A DNA stretch of 64,000 bases from CAWEEP01 sp963808125 (GTDB lineage: Bacteria > Chloroflexota > Dormibacteria > Aeolococcales > Aeolococcaceae): the NCBI GenBank assembly GCA_963808125.1, contig CAWEEP010000071.1:26205-90204 (forward strand). The letters are read 5' to 3'. The first letter of the stretch is position 1. Each line of letters starts with the position of its first letter. This document shows, piece by piece, positions 42,614 through 52,784 of this stretch. Under the pieces are notes generated by a model, which was given only the letters and a program-made list of their open reading frames with translations, made no database searches and was not told the DNA's origin. The translations under genes were made by a program, and so were the position numbers.

Positions 42614-43909
42614 TCACCGGGCGGTGCGGCGCTCGAGGGCACGTCGGAGGCGCTCCTGGGCGGCCGGGAGCATCTCGACGACATCGCCGGCCAGGGCCCC
42701 GGCCCGGCCGCGCCACGCCTGGGCCAGGCATCCCGCCTCGGCGTGGACGGTGACCGCGGCGACGGCGGCGTCGAAGGGCTCCAGCCCGGCGGCGAGCATG
42801 GCCCCGCAGACCCCGCTCAGCACGTCGCCGGTGCCGCCTGTGGCCAGGGCCACGGTGCGGTGGCCGTCGACGAAGACCCGGCCGTCACTGGCCGCCACCA
42901 CCGTCTCGCTGCCCTTGAGCACGACGGTGACGGAGTTCTCCGCGGCGAACTGGCGGGCCACCTCGACCCGGCCCGCCTGCACCTCGGCCGTGGAGATCGC
43001 GGCCAGCCGCCCCATCTCGGCGGGGTGGGGGGTGAGGAGCGCCGGCTGAGGGCACGTCCTCCAGTCGAAGCCCCGGGCAGCGGCGATGTTGAGGGCGTCG
43101 GCGTCCACCACGGCCGGCGCGGTGACCAGGCGCAGCAGTTGGAGGAGCGCCGTCTCGGTGTCCTCCGCCCGTCCCAGGCCGGGCCCCAGCACGATGGCCG
43201 ACGCCGTCGCCAGGTGCTCCTCGGCCAGGGTCTCCATGAGGGCGGGGTCGAGCCCGGCCGCCCAGGGCACGCCCAGGGGATGCACCATCACCTCCAGGCA
43301 CTGGCCGGCGACGGCCGCGTAGAGGCCGGCGGGAACGCAGAGGCGGACCAGCCCGGCGCCGGCGCGGGCGGCGCCGCGCGCGGCGAGAACCGCCGCACCG
43401 GCCGTTCCCATCGCCCCGGCGACGACCACCACCAGGCCGAACGTCCCCTTGTGGGCGTCGTCGGGACGGTCGGGAAGGTGCAGCTCGCGGGGGGGCGGGA
43501 GCGCCGGGGCCCCGTGGGGACCGAGCGCCGGCAGGGCGGCGACGGCGATGGCCACCCCGGCGTCGTGGGTGAGGGAGACGGCGATGCCGGTGTCGCGCCC
43601 GTCGATGCGGATGATCGGCGCGCCGCCGCGGCGGTTCACCACCTCGATGGCGTGATAGGCGGGGATGCGCAGGCCGAGCTGACCGTGGAGCTTCATCACC
43701 GCCTCCTTGGCCGCCCAGCGCGAGGCGAAGCGCTCCGCCCTGGTGCCGCAGCGACGTCGCTCCGCTTCGGTGAAGATCTTCTCGGCGAACCGCGGGTGAC
43801 GCCGCAGCGCCCCCTCGATGCGGCTGATCGAGGTGATGTCGACGCCCAGCGCCAGGCCCTGGTCGCCGGGGCCGCCGGCGTCCATCCCGCTCACTCCCGG
43901 CGTGCTCAT
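42614..43909 (-). CDS. acpS-nnrD: Fusion of holo-ACP synthase (AcpS) and ADP-dependent NAD(P)H-hydrate dehydratase (NnrD)
   Basis: Residues ~20-130 are AcpS: LGVDITSISRIEGAL, HPRFAEKIFTEAE and the Mg/CoA-binding RWAAKEAVMK, ending with VSLTHDAGVAIAVA. From ~155 the chain continues as a NnrD-type dehydratase: GTFGLVVVVAGAMGTAGAAVLAARGAAR-like core, LTPHPAEMGRLA, VVLKGSETVVA and the ATP site ATGGTGDVLSG. No NnrE epimerase domain is present. One half loads carrier proteins with phosphopantetheine from CoA and the other repairs damaged NAD(P)H. In many bacteria acpS and nnr are neighbouring genes, so a fusion is easily formed. The reading frame is unbroken. Confidence 0.93.
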   Translation of the reverse strand: MSTPGVSGMDAGGPGDQGLALGVDITSISRIEGALRRHPRFAEKIFTEAERRRCGTRAERFASRWAAKEAVMKLHGQLGLRIPAYHAIEVVNRRGGAPIIRIDGRDTGIAVSLTHDAGVAIAVAALPALGPHGAPALPPPRELHLPDRPDDAHKGTFGLVVVVAGAMGTAGAAVLAARGAARAGAGLVRLCVPAGLYAAVAGQCLEVMVHPLGVPWAAGLDPALMETLAEEHLATASAIVLGPGLGRAEDTETALLQLLRLVTAPAVVDADALNIAAARGFDWRTCPQPALLTPHPAEMGRLAAISTAEVQAGRVEVARQFAAENSVTVVLKGSETVVAASDGRVFVDGHRTVALATGGTGDVLSGVCGAMLAAGLEPFDAAVAAVTVHAEAGCLAQAWRGRAGALAGDVVEMLPAAQERLRRALERRTAR

Positions 43910-43918
43910 GCGGCCGAC

Positions 43919-45758
43919 CTACTCCACCGTCACGGACTTGGCGAGGTTGCGCGGCCGGTCCACGTCGCAGCCGCGCTCGATGCCGACGTGGTAGGCGAAC
44001 AGCTGGAAGGGGATGACGTTGACGAGCGGGGAGACGATCTCGCTGCAGGCGGGGACCCGGACGATGTCCTCGGCGAGGTCGTCGGGGACGTCGGTGTCGC
44101 CCTCGGTGACGAGGGCGATGACGGGAGCGGCGCGGGAGCGGACCTCCTCGATGTTGGAGATCGTCTTGGCCAGCGTGGCGGAGCGGGTCGCCACCGCCAC
44201 CACCGGGACCTCGGGGTCGAGCAGGGCGATGGGGCCGTGCTTCAGCTCGCCGGCGGCATAGCCCTCGGCGTGGATGTAGGACACCTCCTTGAGCTTGAGG
44301 GCGCCCTCGTAGGCGGTCACCACGTTGAAGCCGCGGGCGATGTACAGGGCGTTGTGGGCGAGGGCGTAGCGGTGGGCCATCTCCGCCAGCTGGGGCTCGA
44401 GGTCCAGGCAGCGCCTGATCCGCCCGGGGACCTCCCGCAGCTCCATCCCCAGGGCCTCGTGCGCCTCCCTGGTCAGCGTCCCCCTGGCCTCGCCGAGGCG
44501 CAGCGCGACGAGCAGGCCGCAGGCCAGCTGGGCCAGCAGGGTCTTGGTGGCGAGGACGCAGATCTCCGGTCCCGACTGCATGAAGAGGGTGTGGTCCGCC
44601 TCCAGGGACAGGGCGCTGCCGGCGACGTTGGTCACCGCCAGGACGGAGGCGCCGCGGCGGCGGGCCTCGCGGACCGCGGCCAGGGTGTCGGCCGTCTCGC
44701 CGGACTGGGAGATGGCGATGACCAGGGTCCCGGCGTCCACCAGGGGGTCGCCGTAGCGGAACTCGCTGGCCATCTCGACCGAGCAGGGGATGCGGGCGAG
44801 CTTGCGGATCGCGTAGGCGGTGTAGAGGCCGGCGATCCAGGCGGAGCCGCAACCCACGACCTGCACGTCGCGCAGCTGCGCCACCGTCGCGTCACTGAGC
44901 AGGTCGGTGAGCGTCGCGTGGCCAGCCGCGTCCAGCCGGCCGCGCAGGGCGTTCTCCACCGCCTCCGGCTGTTCGTTGATCTCCTTGATCATGAAGTGGG
45001 GGTAGCCGCCCTTTTGCGCCTGCTCCACGTCCCAGTCGACGGTGATGGTCCGCGGTGTCACCCGCACGCCGTCGAGGTCGGTGACGACCAGGCTGGTGGC
45101 CGTCGCCGCCACCACCTCGCCCTCGCCGAGCAGGGTGATCTCCTTGGTGTAGGGGATGAGGGCGGTGATGTCGCTGGCGATGAAGACCTCGCCCACGCCG
45201 ACCCCGACGACCAGGGGAGCGTGCTCCCGGGCGCCGACGACGCTGCCGGGCTCGTCGGCGGAGATGACCACCAGGGCGTAGGCGCCGCGAACCCGGCGCA
45301 TCGCCACCCGGGTCGCCTCGGCCAGGTCGCCGGCGTAGGCGTCCTCGATGAGGTGGGCGATGACCTCGGTGTCGGTCTCGCTGGCCATGCGGTGGCCGCG
45401 GCCGACGAGCTCGGCACGGAGCTCGCGGTGGTTTTCGATGATGCCGTTGTGGATCAGCTGGATCCGGCCGGTGCAGTCCTGGTGGGGATGGGCGTTGACC
45501 ACGGTGGGGCGGCCATGGGTGGCCCAGCGTGTGTGGCCGATCCCAGTCGTCCCCACCGGCACGCCGTCGTGCTCGACGCGCGCCGCCAGGTCCTCGACCC
45601 GGTGGTCGCTCTTGACCACCGTAATGACGCCCGCCGTTGAGGCCGTCAAGGACGGCGATGCCCGCCGAGTCGTAGCCGCGGTACTCGAGCCGGCGCAGGC
45701 TGTCGAGCAGCACCGGGGCGGCCGGCCGCCCTCCCGTGTAGCCGATGATGCCGCACAT
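43919..45758 (-). CDS. glmS: Glutamine-fructose-6-phosphate aminotransferase, one frameshift
   Basis: GlmS makes glucosamine 6-phosphate, the first step to UDP-GlcNAc. The N-terminal glutaminase starts with Cys2 (MCGIIGYTGGRPAAPVLL, LEYRGYDSAGIAV). After one missing base near 45635 it continues with VKSDHRVEDLAAR and GIGHTRWATHGRPT. The isomerase half has two SIS domains (VGCGSAWIAGLY, ISQSGETADTLAA) and ends with the conserved PRNLAKSVTVE. A GGAGG ribosome site precedes the ATG. No ribozyme-like structure is evident in the 109-bp leader, and the gene follows cdaR rather than glmM as in Firmicutes. Confidence 0.93.
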
Positions 45759-45867
45759 CAGACGGTGGCCTCCTCCACGGACGCAGGGCGGTCGACACCC
45801 TGGCCAACGTCCCAGGCCGGCCCAAGGTTACGTGTCGCGACGCCCGCCGCTCGCCGGATCATCCCCC

Positions 45868-46848
45868 CTACGGCGCCGCCGACGGGGTCGGGGTGGGCGA
45901 GGGCAGCGGCAGGGCCACGATTGTAACCGTCACCAGGACGGTGGTCGGATCGGCGGTCACACCGTCGGGCACGACGATGCCGACGGTGAAGGTCCGCGTC
46001 CCCGTCAGCCCGGTGACGTCGATGGCGTCGGTGACCACGGCGTCGAGGTCCGGGTCGTTGAGGGTCACCTGGGACCCGCTCAGGGTCACCACCAGGGGGC
46101 TGATGCTGATGGAGGCGATCTCGTAGCCGCTGGCCGGCTGGCCACGGATCATCCCCAGGGTGACGGCGCTGGTGCGCTCGGTGGAGACGGAGTTCACGGT
46201 GATCTCGACGTCGGCGCTGGAGGGGCTGATGTTGACGTCGGTGATCTGGTGACCCTGGCTGTCGTAGGGGATGAGGTTGACGCTGGCGCTGTAGTTGGCT
46301 CGCTGGTCGCTGAGGTTGACCGTGGCCCGCACCTGGATCCCGGAGAACTCGTGCTCGGGCCCCGTGATGGTGACCGTTCCCGGCGTCACCGTCTCCGTGC
46401 TGACGGTGAATCCCGGTGGCGGATCGTGACTGATGACGAGCTGCACGCTGGCCGTGGAGGCGCCGGTCTTGTCGACGTCGGCGGTGACCTGGGTGGGCGC
46501 GTGGTCGATCTCGCAGTTGGGATCGGTGTTGGTCACAGTCAACGGCAGGTTCACGAACCCAACCTGCCGGATGGCGGCGTAGTCGACCCTCACCTGGAGA
46601 CTGCGCCCGCTGTAACTGTTGAGATGATCCTGCGTCCCGGCGATGTCCACGGTGATGTCGGGGATGGCGGCGACGAGGACGTAGGGGCTGGGCAGCGGGT
46701 CCACGATCGAGTCCTGCGGCACCGCCACGGTCACCGCCTTGACGCCCGGGGGGTTGCCGGCGTACACGACGCCGGCCCAGCTCACCACGGCGATGACGGT
46801 GGCCAGCACCTTGAGGCGCCAGTTGCGCGCGATGAAGCCTGGCATCAC
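45868..46848 (-). CDS. cdaR: CdaR (YbbR-domain) regulator of the diadenylate cyclase
   Basis: This is a membrane-anchored extracytoplasmic protein. An N-terminal helix (LKVLATVIAVVSWAGVVYAG) is followed by about 290 residues of repeated beta-rich YbbR domains, each with a VTITGP- or VTLSGS-like strand. YbbR proteins bind and tune CdaA. The ATG overlaps the cdaA stop (ATGA). The Pro/Ser-rich tail (PLPSPTPTPSAAP) is a flexible end outside the cell. Confidence 0.85.
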   Translation of the reverse strand: MMPGFIARNWRLKVLATVIAVVSWAGVVYAGNPPGVKAVTVAVPQDSIVDPLPSPYVLVAAIPDITVDIAGTQDHLNSYSGRSLQVRVDYAAIRQVGFVNLPLTVTNTDPNCEIDHAPTQVTADVDKTGASTASVQLVISHDPPPGFTVSTETVTPGTVTITGPEHEFSGIQVRATVNLSDQRANYSASVNLIPYDSQGHQITDVNISPSSADVEITVNSVSTERTSAVTLGMIRGQPASGYEIASISISPLVVTLSGSQVTLNDPDLDAVVTDAIDVTGLTGTRTFTVGIVVPDGVTADPTTVLVTVTIVALPLPSPTPTPSAAP

Positions 46849-47715
46849 GGACTCCGCCGGCCCAGTGAGCGCAGCGCGGCGCCGCTGCGCACCAGCGGCC
46901 GGATGGCGGCACCGGGGCGGGGCACGCCGGGCCGGTGCAGGAGGTTGGTGAGCATCTCCGTCAGCTTGGCGGTGGCGAGGCCGCGGTAGAGCTTGCCGCC
47001 GTAGGTGAGGCTGATGAAGCCGGTCTCCTCACTGATGATGAGGACGACCGCGTCGGACTGGAAGGTGAGCCCCAGGGCGGCCCGGTGGCGCGTGCCCATG
47101 CGGCCCGCGCCGGGGAGGGCGTCGGCGAGGGGCAGCACGCAGCCCGCGGCCTCCAGCCGGCCCTCGTGGATGATGACGGCGCCGTCGTGGAGCGGCGAGC
47201 CCTCGAAGAACAGCGTGGTCAGCATCTCTGCGGTGACCTCGCCGTTGATGCGGACGCCGCTCAGGGCGACGTTCTCCAGGCCGGTCTCCCGCTGGAAGAC
47301 GATGAGGGCACCGACACGCGAACTCGCTGAGACTGCCGGCGGCGCGGATGACCTCGTCGATGACATGGGCGATGGGCACGCTGGGATGGCGGCTGGCCGT
47401 CCAGCCCACCGTCCCCAGACGGCCGACGCGGTCCAGGGCCCGGCGCAGCTCGGGCTGGAAGAGAACGATGACGCCGATGAGAATCGCCTGCCCGGCGTTG
47501 GCGAAGATGAACTGCAGCAGGCGGAGCTGGAAGACCTCGGCGAGGAGGCCGACGACGAGCAGGACGCCGAGACCGACCAGCAACTGTACGGCCTGCGTTC
47601 CGCGGATGAGCTTGAAGAGCTGGTAGAGGAGGACGGCGACGAGGAGGATGTCGGCGACGTCCCGCCAGCCGACGCCGCGCAGGAAGATCGAGGCGTCGTG
47701 GAGGATCGTGCTCAC
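46845..47715 (-). CDS. cdaA: Diadenylate cyclase CdaA (DisA_N domain), one frameshift
   Basis: CdaA makes c-di-AMP, which controls potassium, osmotic balance and cell-wall state. Three N-terminal helices (ADILLVAVLLYQLF, LLVGLGVLLVVGLLAEV, ILIGVIVLFQPEL) lead to the catalytic domain. The domain reads VGALIVFQRETGLENVA, the catalytic DGA in SPLHDGAVII, RHR in MGTRHRAALGL and VVLIISEETGFISL. One base shift near 47320-47340 separates the helices from the cyclase. The GTG start overlaps the argF stop (GTGA). Confidence 0.92.
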
Positions 47716-48681
47716 GGTCGCGGCGCCCCGGGCGCGGCGGCGGCGCTGGCCGGGCTCCCCTTGGCGAAGACCAGCGCCAGCAGCGCCTCCTGCGCCCACA
47801 TGCGGTTCTCGGCCTGGTCGAAGACCACCGACTGGGGGCCGTCCAGCACCGAGTTGGTGATCTCCTCGCCGCGGTGGGCGGGCAGGCAGTGCATCACCCG
47901 GGCGCCGGGCGCGGCCAGCCTGAGCAGCGCGTCGTTGACCTGGAGATGGGCGAAGTCGGTGCGCCGCCTCTGCTGCTCCGCCTCCTGGCCCATGCTCGTC
48001 CAGACGTCCGTGTAGATGATCTCGGCGTCGGCCAGCCCGTCGGCCGGGGTATAGGTGTGCGTGACCGTCGCCCTGCCGCCGCCGAGCGCCCCGGCCGCCT
48101 CCATCACGTGGCGGGGCGGCTCGTAGCCGGGCGGGCCGACGATGCGAAGGTCGATGCCCAGCAGCGCGGCCGCGTAGATCCAGGAGGTGCAGACGTTGTT
48201 GCCGTCGCCGACATAGCAGACGCGAGCCCCTTCCAGCCGGCCCAGCAGCTCGCGCACGGTGAGGCAGTCGGCGAGGATCTGGCAGGGGTGCTCGGCGTCG
48301 GTCATGGCGTTGACGACGGGGCCGCGAGCCGCCTCGGCGAGTGCGACCAGGTCGCGGTGGAAGACGAGCCGGGCCACGATGCCGTCCACGTAGCGGTCGA
48401 GGATGCGGCTGATGTCGGCCGTCGAACTCCCGCTCCCCAATCTGGATCTCGGCATTGAACAGCGGGATGGGGTTGCCCCCGAGACGGCGGATGGCCACCT
48501 CCATGGAGACCCGGGTCCGGTTGCTCGGACGCTGGAAGATCATCGCCAGGTTCATGCCGGCGAGAGGCTCTCCCGATGGCGTGCCGGCCTTCAGGCGGTC
48601 GGCCAGGTCGAGCACGCCGACGAACTCCTCCCTGGTGAGATCGGCGATCGAGATCAGGTCGCGTCCGGCGAGAGAAGCCAT
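47712..48681 (-). CDS. argF: Ornithine carbamoyltransferase, one frameshift
   Basis: ArgF joins ornithine and carbamoyl phosphate to citrulline in arginine synthesis. The carbamoyl-phosphate motif reads FQRPSNRTRVSMEVA (usual STRTR has Asn here), followed by STADISRILDRYVDGIVAR, DAEHPCQILADCLT, the ornithine site DVWTSMGQE and HCLPAHRGEEIT. One extra T near 48428 shifts the frame between IQIGERE and STADIS. No other arginine genes lie in the window. It is the promoter-proximal gene of the argF-cdaA-cdaR-glmS-acpS/nnrD-alr run. Confidence 0.93.
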
Positions 48682-48787
48682 ACCGCCCCATGTTCGCACC
48701 GCCGGCGGCTCAGGAGAGCGTCGACGGGGCCCGGAGCGCCGATCAGCGGCCCAATCGCGTAGCGCCAGGTGTCGTAGGCTTGGGCCG

Positions 48788-49802
48788 ATGAACGTGCTGA
48801 TCATGGTCCCCGGCCGCCAAGTGGAGACCCTTCAGGCATCGCCGCTCATCCGGACGCTGGCCGCCGGCCTCCCCGAGGCGCGCATCACCCTGGCCTGCTC
48901 CCCCGAACGCGGCGCGGGTCGCCCGCGGTCTCGACGAGGTCCAGGAGGTGCTGCCGCTGCGCGGGCTCGACCCGGAGGGGCCCCTCGTCGCCTGGTTCGT
49001 CGCCTGGGCGCATCTGCGCCACCGCCGCTTCGATGTCGTCTTCGTCTGCGGCACGACCCCGACGAGCACGCTTCCTCGCCTACCTGGCCGGGGTGCCGCG
49101 CCGTTTCGGCCCGGGCGGCGGTCTTCCACGGTCCTCCTCAGCGGGCGCCTCCGCGCCCAGCGGGACGAGAACCGGGCGGCGACGTGGCTCCGCCTCGCCC
49201 GCCTCGCCGGTATCCACGCCGAACGTCACCTGCCGCGTTTCGAACCCGGCCCGGTGGCCGGCCAGCAGGCGCTCATCCAACTCCACAGCACCGGCATCGC
49301 CGACGGCCGCCTGATCGTGGCCATGGCTCCCGGGTGTGGGCACAGCGACGTCAGCGGCCTGGATCCGACCCTCACGGCCTGGGACCCGGAGCGCTGGGCC
49401 CACCTCGCCAACCAGCTCGGGGCGCGCCACGGAGCCGGGGTCATCTTCGTCGGGGCCGCCGACGACCAGGAGACGGTTCACGCCGCCGCCGCCGACATGT
49501 CCGTCCCCCACGCCGACGTCACCGGTCAGATGGACACCGCCGCCGTCGCCGCCCTCTTCCGCCTCTGCGACCTCGTGGTCAGCGGCGACTCCCCGCTGCT
49601 CCATCTCGCCGCCGGCGTGGGGACGCCGACGGTCGGCCTCTTCGGACCCACGGACGGACGCCGCCGCGGCCCGTACGGCGCGGAGCACCGGGTCGTCCAG
49701 GCGGTGCGCCCCACCGGGCGCCACCGGGATTGGGTCGACCCGCCCCTGATGGACCGGATCCGCGTCGAGGACGTGCTGGCGGGGATCGAGTACTCCGTCT
49801 GA
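48788..49802 (+). CDS. Glycosyltransferase family 9 (heptosyltransferase-like), frameshifted
   Basis: The N-terminal MNVLIMVPGRQVETLQASPLIRTL and LPEARITLACSPE fit the GT9 fold. The C-terminal half is clear: VAMAPGCGHSDVSG, WDPERWAHLANQL, GVIFVGAADDQETV and the nucleotide-sugar site VSGDSPLLHLAAGVGTPTVGLFG. A frame break near 48912 separates the ends, and a short stretch near 49073-49115 is out of frame (FLAYLAGVPRRFGPG is in the neighbour frame), so two further compensating indels are likely. GT9 enzymes move heptose or other sugars onto lipid-linked glycans; the acceptor here is unknown. It diverges from argF. Confidence 0.8.
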
Positions 49803-49836
49803 GGGCGCCGCGACCGCCCCGCGGCGGCCGGGGAGG

Positions 49837-50071
49837 CTAGTTGAGGACGCGGATGTGGCGCGCGGCGAGGAGGCGGGCGAGCTCCTGCTGCTCGGGGAGG
49901 TCGTCGACGTCCACGCCGCCGCTCACGTTGAGGAACTCCACACCCACCGGGCGGTCCTCGGCGTCGTAGTCAATACCGCGGTTGGAGATCGATGTCCTCG
50001 CCGTAGACCTCCGCGCCTTCGCGAAGCTTGACGTACACGGTGTCGGCCTTGGGGTCGTACTCGATGCGCAT
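49837..50071 (-). CDS. DUF2283 family small protein, one frameshift
   Basis: The 77-residue protein is rebuilt by dropping one extra base near 49985: MRIEYDPKADTVYVKLREG, then DIDLNRGIDYDAEDRPVGVEFLNVSGGV. This matches the DUF2283 pattern (an initial YD...D..Y..L stretch and V...EDRPVGIEFL). The function of the family is unknown. It has a ribosome site GAGAGA 6-10 bases before ATG. It lies between two plus-strand genes and is transcribed alone. Confidence 0.8.
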
Positions 50072-50405
50072 GGTCTGTCTCTCTCCTGGGCCGAGGTGAG
50101 GATCAGAGGGGAGTCCCCACCGTGCGGCAGGACAGTATTGTGACTCGCGTACATCACGACTGCCAACGCGACTCTCATTTCCGGCTTGACCGCACAAGGG
50201 GCGCAGCGCGACAACTCACTGCAGTCACGAACCGTGCCCATATCATGGTTTGGCACGCCATTGGCTTAGGCGGGATGCCCAAGATCCGCCGGATGGTGGA
50301 TGATGGACACATCACTGATCTCGACGTCCGCCGTGTCGCGCCCCGACCTCGGACCGCTGACGCGGCCTGCGGCACCGGTCCGGACGCCCTCGCGCCGCCA
50401 CCCGG
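50072..50405. other. Gene-free region between DUF2283 and typA
   Basis: No coding sequence with recognisable features is visible. It should hold the promoters of the divergent DUF2283 gene and typA, but I cannot single out a convincing -35/-10 pair. Confidence 0.4.
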
Positions 50406-52280
50406 ATGCTCCGCTCCGCGATCATGAGCGCGATGCCATCCTCCCCCACCCCGTCCCGGCCCGACCTGCGCAACGTCGCAATCATCGCCCACGTCGATCA
50501 CGGCAAGACGACACTGGTCGACGCGCTGCTCAAGCAGTCCCGGGTCTTCGGTGCCCATGAGCAGGTGGGCGAGCTCATCCTCAACTCCAACGAGCTGGAG
50601 CGTGAGAAGGGCATCACCATCCTCAGCAAGGCCACCTCCATCCGCTACCACGGGGTCAAGCTCAACATCATCGACACCCCAGGGCACGCCGACTTCGGCG
50701 GCGAGGTGGAGCGGGTCCTCGGCATGGCCGAGGGCTGCCTGCTCCTCGTCGACGCCGTGGACGGACCGATGCCGCAGACGCGGGTCGTCCTCCGCCAGGC
50801 CCTGCTGCTCGGGCTGCGGCCGATCATCGTCATCAACAAGATCGACCGCGTCAACGCCCGGCCGGCGGAGACGGTGGAGGCGACGCACGACCTTCTCCTC
50901 GAGCTCGCGCGCGATCCCGAGCAGCTCGACTGCCCCGTCGTCTACACCAACGCCCGCGAGGGCACCGCCACCATCGACCTGCGCCATCCCGGGACCACCG
51001 TCGAACCGCTCCTCGACGCCATCGTCTCCCACATCCCCCCGCCGGAGGGCGACCCGGACGGCCCGCTGCAGCTCATGGTCAGCAACCTCGACCACGACAA
51101 TTGGAGCGGGCGCCTGGCGATGGGACGGATCGCGCGCGGGCGGCTTTCCCCCGGCGACACCGTCGTCTGCTGCACGGCACAGGGGCCGGGACCGCGGCAG
51201 AGGATCGGCGCCGTCCTCTCCGTCGAGGCGCTCCAGCGTCTTCCGGTACAGGAGGCATCGGCGGGCGACATCGTCTATCTCACCGGTCTCCCCGACGTCG
51301 CCATCGGCGACACCATCGCCGACCCCGAGAGCCCGGAGCCCCTGCCGAGGCTCTCCGTCGGTGAACCGACCCTGCAGATGCAGTTCTCCGTCAACCAGTC
51401 GCCCTTCGCGGGACGCGAGGCGGTGCTGAGCAGCACGTCTCGACAGCTGCGCGCCCGTCTCGAGCGCGAGCTGCTGACCAATGTCGCCCTGCGCGTCGAG
51501 GACGGGCTCACCGCCGATGTGTTCAACGTCAGCGGTCGCGGCGAATTGCACCTGGCCATCCTTGTCGAGACCATGCGCCGCGAGGGGTACGAGTTCGAGG
51601 TGTCCCGTCCCGCCGTCATCACCCGCGAGATCGAGGGGCACCGCCACGAGCCGGTCGAGGAGTGCGTCATCGACTGCGACACGGAGGCCGCGGGCGTCGT
51701 CACCGAGACCCTCGGTGCCCGCGGCGCGATGCTGCACGAGATGCGCACCGACGCCGGCCGCGGCGCCCGGCTCACCTTCCGCGCCCCGACGCGCGCCCTC
51801 ATCGGGGTGCGCAGCCAGATCCTCACCCTCACGCGCGGCACCGGCGTCATGGCCTCGCGCGTGGTGGGATGGGAACCCTGGCGCCAGCTCCCGGCGACGA
51901 CGCGCAACGGCGTGGTCACGGCAAGCCAGACCGGCACGGCGGTGGCATACGGGCTGCTCGGCCTGCAGGAGCGCGGCCAGCCCTTCATCGGTCCCGGCAC
52001 CGCCGTGTACGAGGGCATGGTGGTCGGGCTCAACCGGCGCCCTGGCGACATCCATGTCAACGTCACCAAGCAGAAGCAGAAGACCAACATCCGCTCCTCC
52101 ACCGAGGACTTCACGGTCAAGCTGACGCCGCCGCGGCAGATGTCCCTGGAGGAGAGCCTCGATTTCATCGGCGACGACGAGCTCGTCGAGGTCACCCCCA
52201 AGGGGTACCGCATCCGCAAGCGCATCCTCAGCGCAGACACGAGGATCAAGCTCCGCAAGCGGGCTCTGAACGACGCGTGA
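50406..52280 (+). CDS. typA: Translational GTPase TypA/BipA
   Basis: This is a ribosome-associated GTPase of the EF-G class, ~620 residues, linked to stress and low-temperature ribosome assembly. GTPase motifs are G1 AHVDHGKTT, G3 DTPGHADFGGEVERVL and G4 NKIDR. Domains II and III follow (GRGELHLAILVETMRREGYEFEVS), and the BipA-specific C-terminal TKQKQKTNIRSSTEDF is intact. Starts at 50406, 50424 or 50433 are possible; the homologous core begins at RPDLRNVAIIAHVDHG. The frame is clean throughout. Confidence 0.95.
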   Translation: MLRSAIMSAMPSSPTPSRPDLRNVAIIAHVDHGKTTLVDALLKQSRVFGAHEQVGELILNSNELEREKGITILSKATSIRYHGVKLNIIDTPGHADFGGEVERVLGMAEGCLLLVDAVDGPMPQTRVVLRQALLLGLRPIIVINKIDRVNARPAETVEATHDLLLELARDPEQLDCPVVYTNAREGTATIDLRHPGTTVEPLLDAIVSHIPPPEGDPDGPLQLMVSNLDHDNWSGRLAMGRIARGRLSPGDTVVCCTAQGPGPRQRIGAVLSVEALQRLPVQEASAGDIVYLTGLPDVAIGDTIADPESPEPLPRLSVGEPTLQMQFSVNQSPFAGREAVLSSTSRQLRARLERELLTNVALRVEDGLTADVFNVSGRGELHLAILVETMRREGYEFEVSRPAVITREIEGHRHEPVEECVIDCDTEAAGVVTETLGARGAMLHEMRTDAGRGARLTFRAPTRALIGVRSQILTLTRGTGVMASRVVGWEPWRQLPATTRNGVVTASQTGTAVAYGLLGLQERGQPFIGPGTAVYEGMVVGLNRRPGDIHVNVTKQKQKTNIRSSTEDFTVKLTPPRQMSLEESLDFIGDDELVEVTPKGYRIRKRILSADTRIKLRKRALNDA

Positions 52281-52784
52281 GCCCGCCACCCGGCGGATGC
52301 GCGTCGGAGGCGCCTTTAACCGCTGGCCGGTATCTGGTGTTCGTCGCCCTGCGCCTGCTGGCGGAGTTCTTCATCGCCGCGGTGCAGGGGATGGCCGTGC
52401 TGGGCGGGATGCTCGTGGCGGGCAGGTGCGGGCTCGTCTTCGTGCTCGACATGCTGGAGATGCGCGGAGCATTGGTCGCGGAGTTGATCAGCCATCGACT
52501 GATCGAGGCGCGGCACTCCACCGCCGTTGGCAGGCCAGTGAGGCAGAGATCGCCCCCTGGTCAATCAAGGAAGCTCCCCGCCTTCGAGACCCGCCTGTTA
52601 TCGGGGCCGCTCTCAGCGGATATAGATGAAACGCTCGGCGCGATGCGCGGTGCCACCCACATTCGGGAACGCAGAGCCCGCGTCCATACAGGGCTACGGT
52701 ATCCGCTGAGAAGGCGTCGCTGCAGAGCCCACCCGACAGCCCGCCTGAAGGGCGAAGGCGGCATCGCCGCCTCCGCCCGCGCGA
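52281..52784. other. Gene-poor stretch after typA
   Basis: No recognised gene. One plus-strand frame near 52336-52520 would give a hydrophobic, leucine-rich peptide (FVALRLLAEFFIAAVQGMAVL), but it has no ribosome site and no known family, so I do not call it. Confidence 0.4.

Noticed and set aside
42449..45640. Plus-strand frame of over 1,000 codons across alr, acpS-nnrD and glmS
   Set aside because: The composition is repetitive His/Asp/Gly/Arg, no motif is present, and three real genes lie on the other strand.
45759..45867. Possible glmS ribozyme or riboswitch in the glmS leader
   Set aside because: Only 109 bp separate cdaR and glmS, and I see no ribozyme core or pseudoknot pattern.
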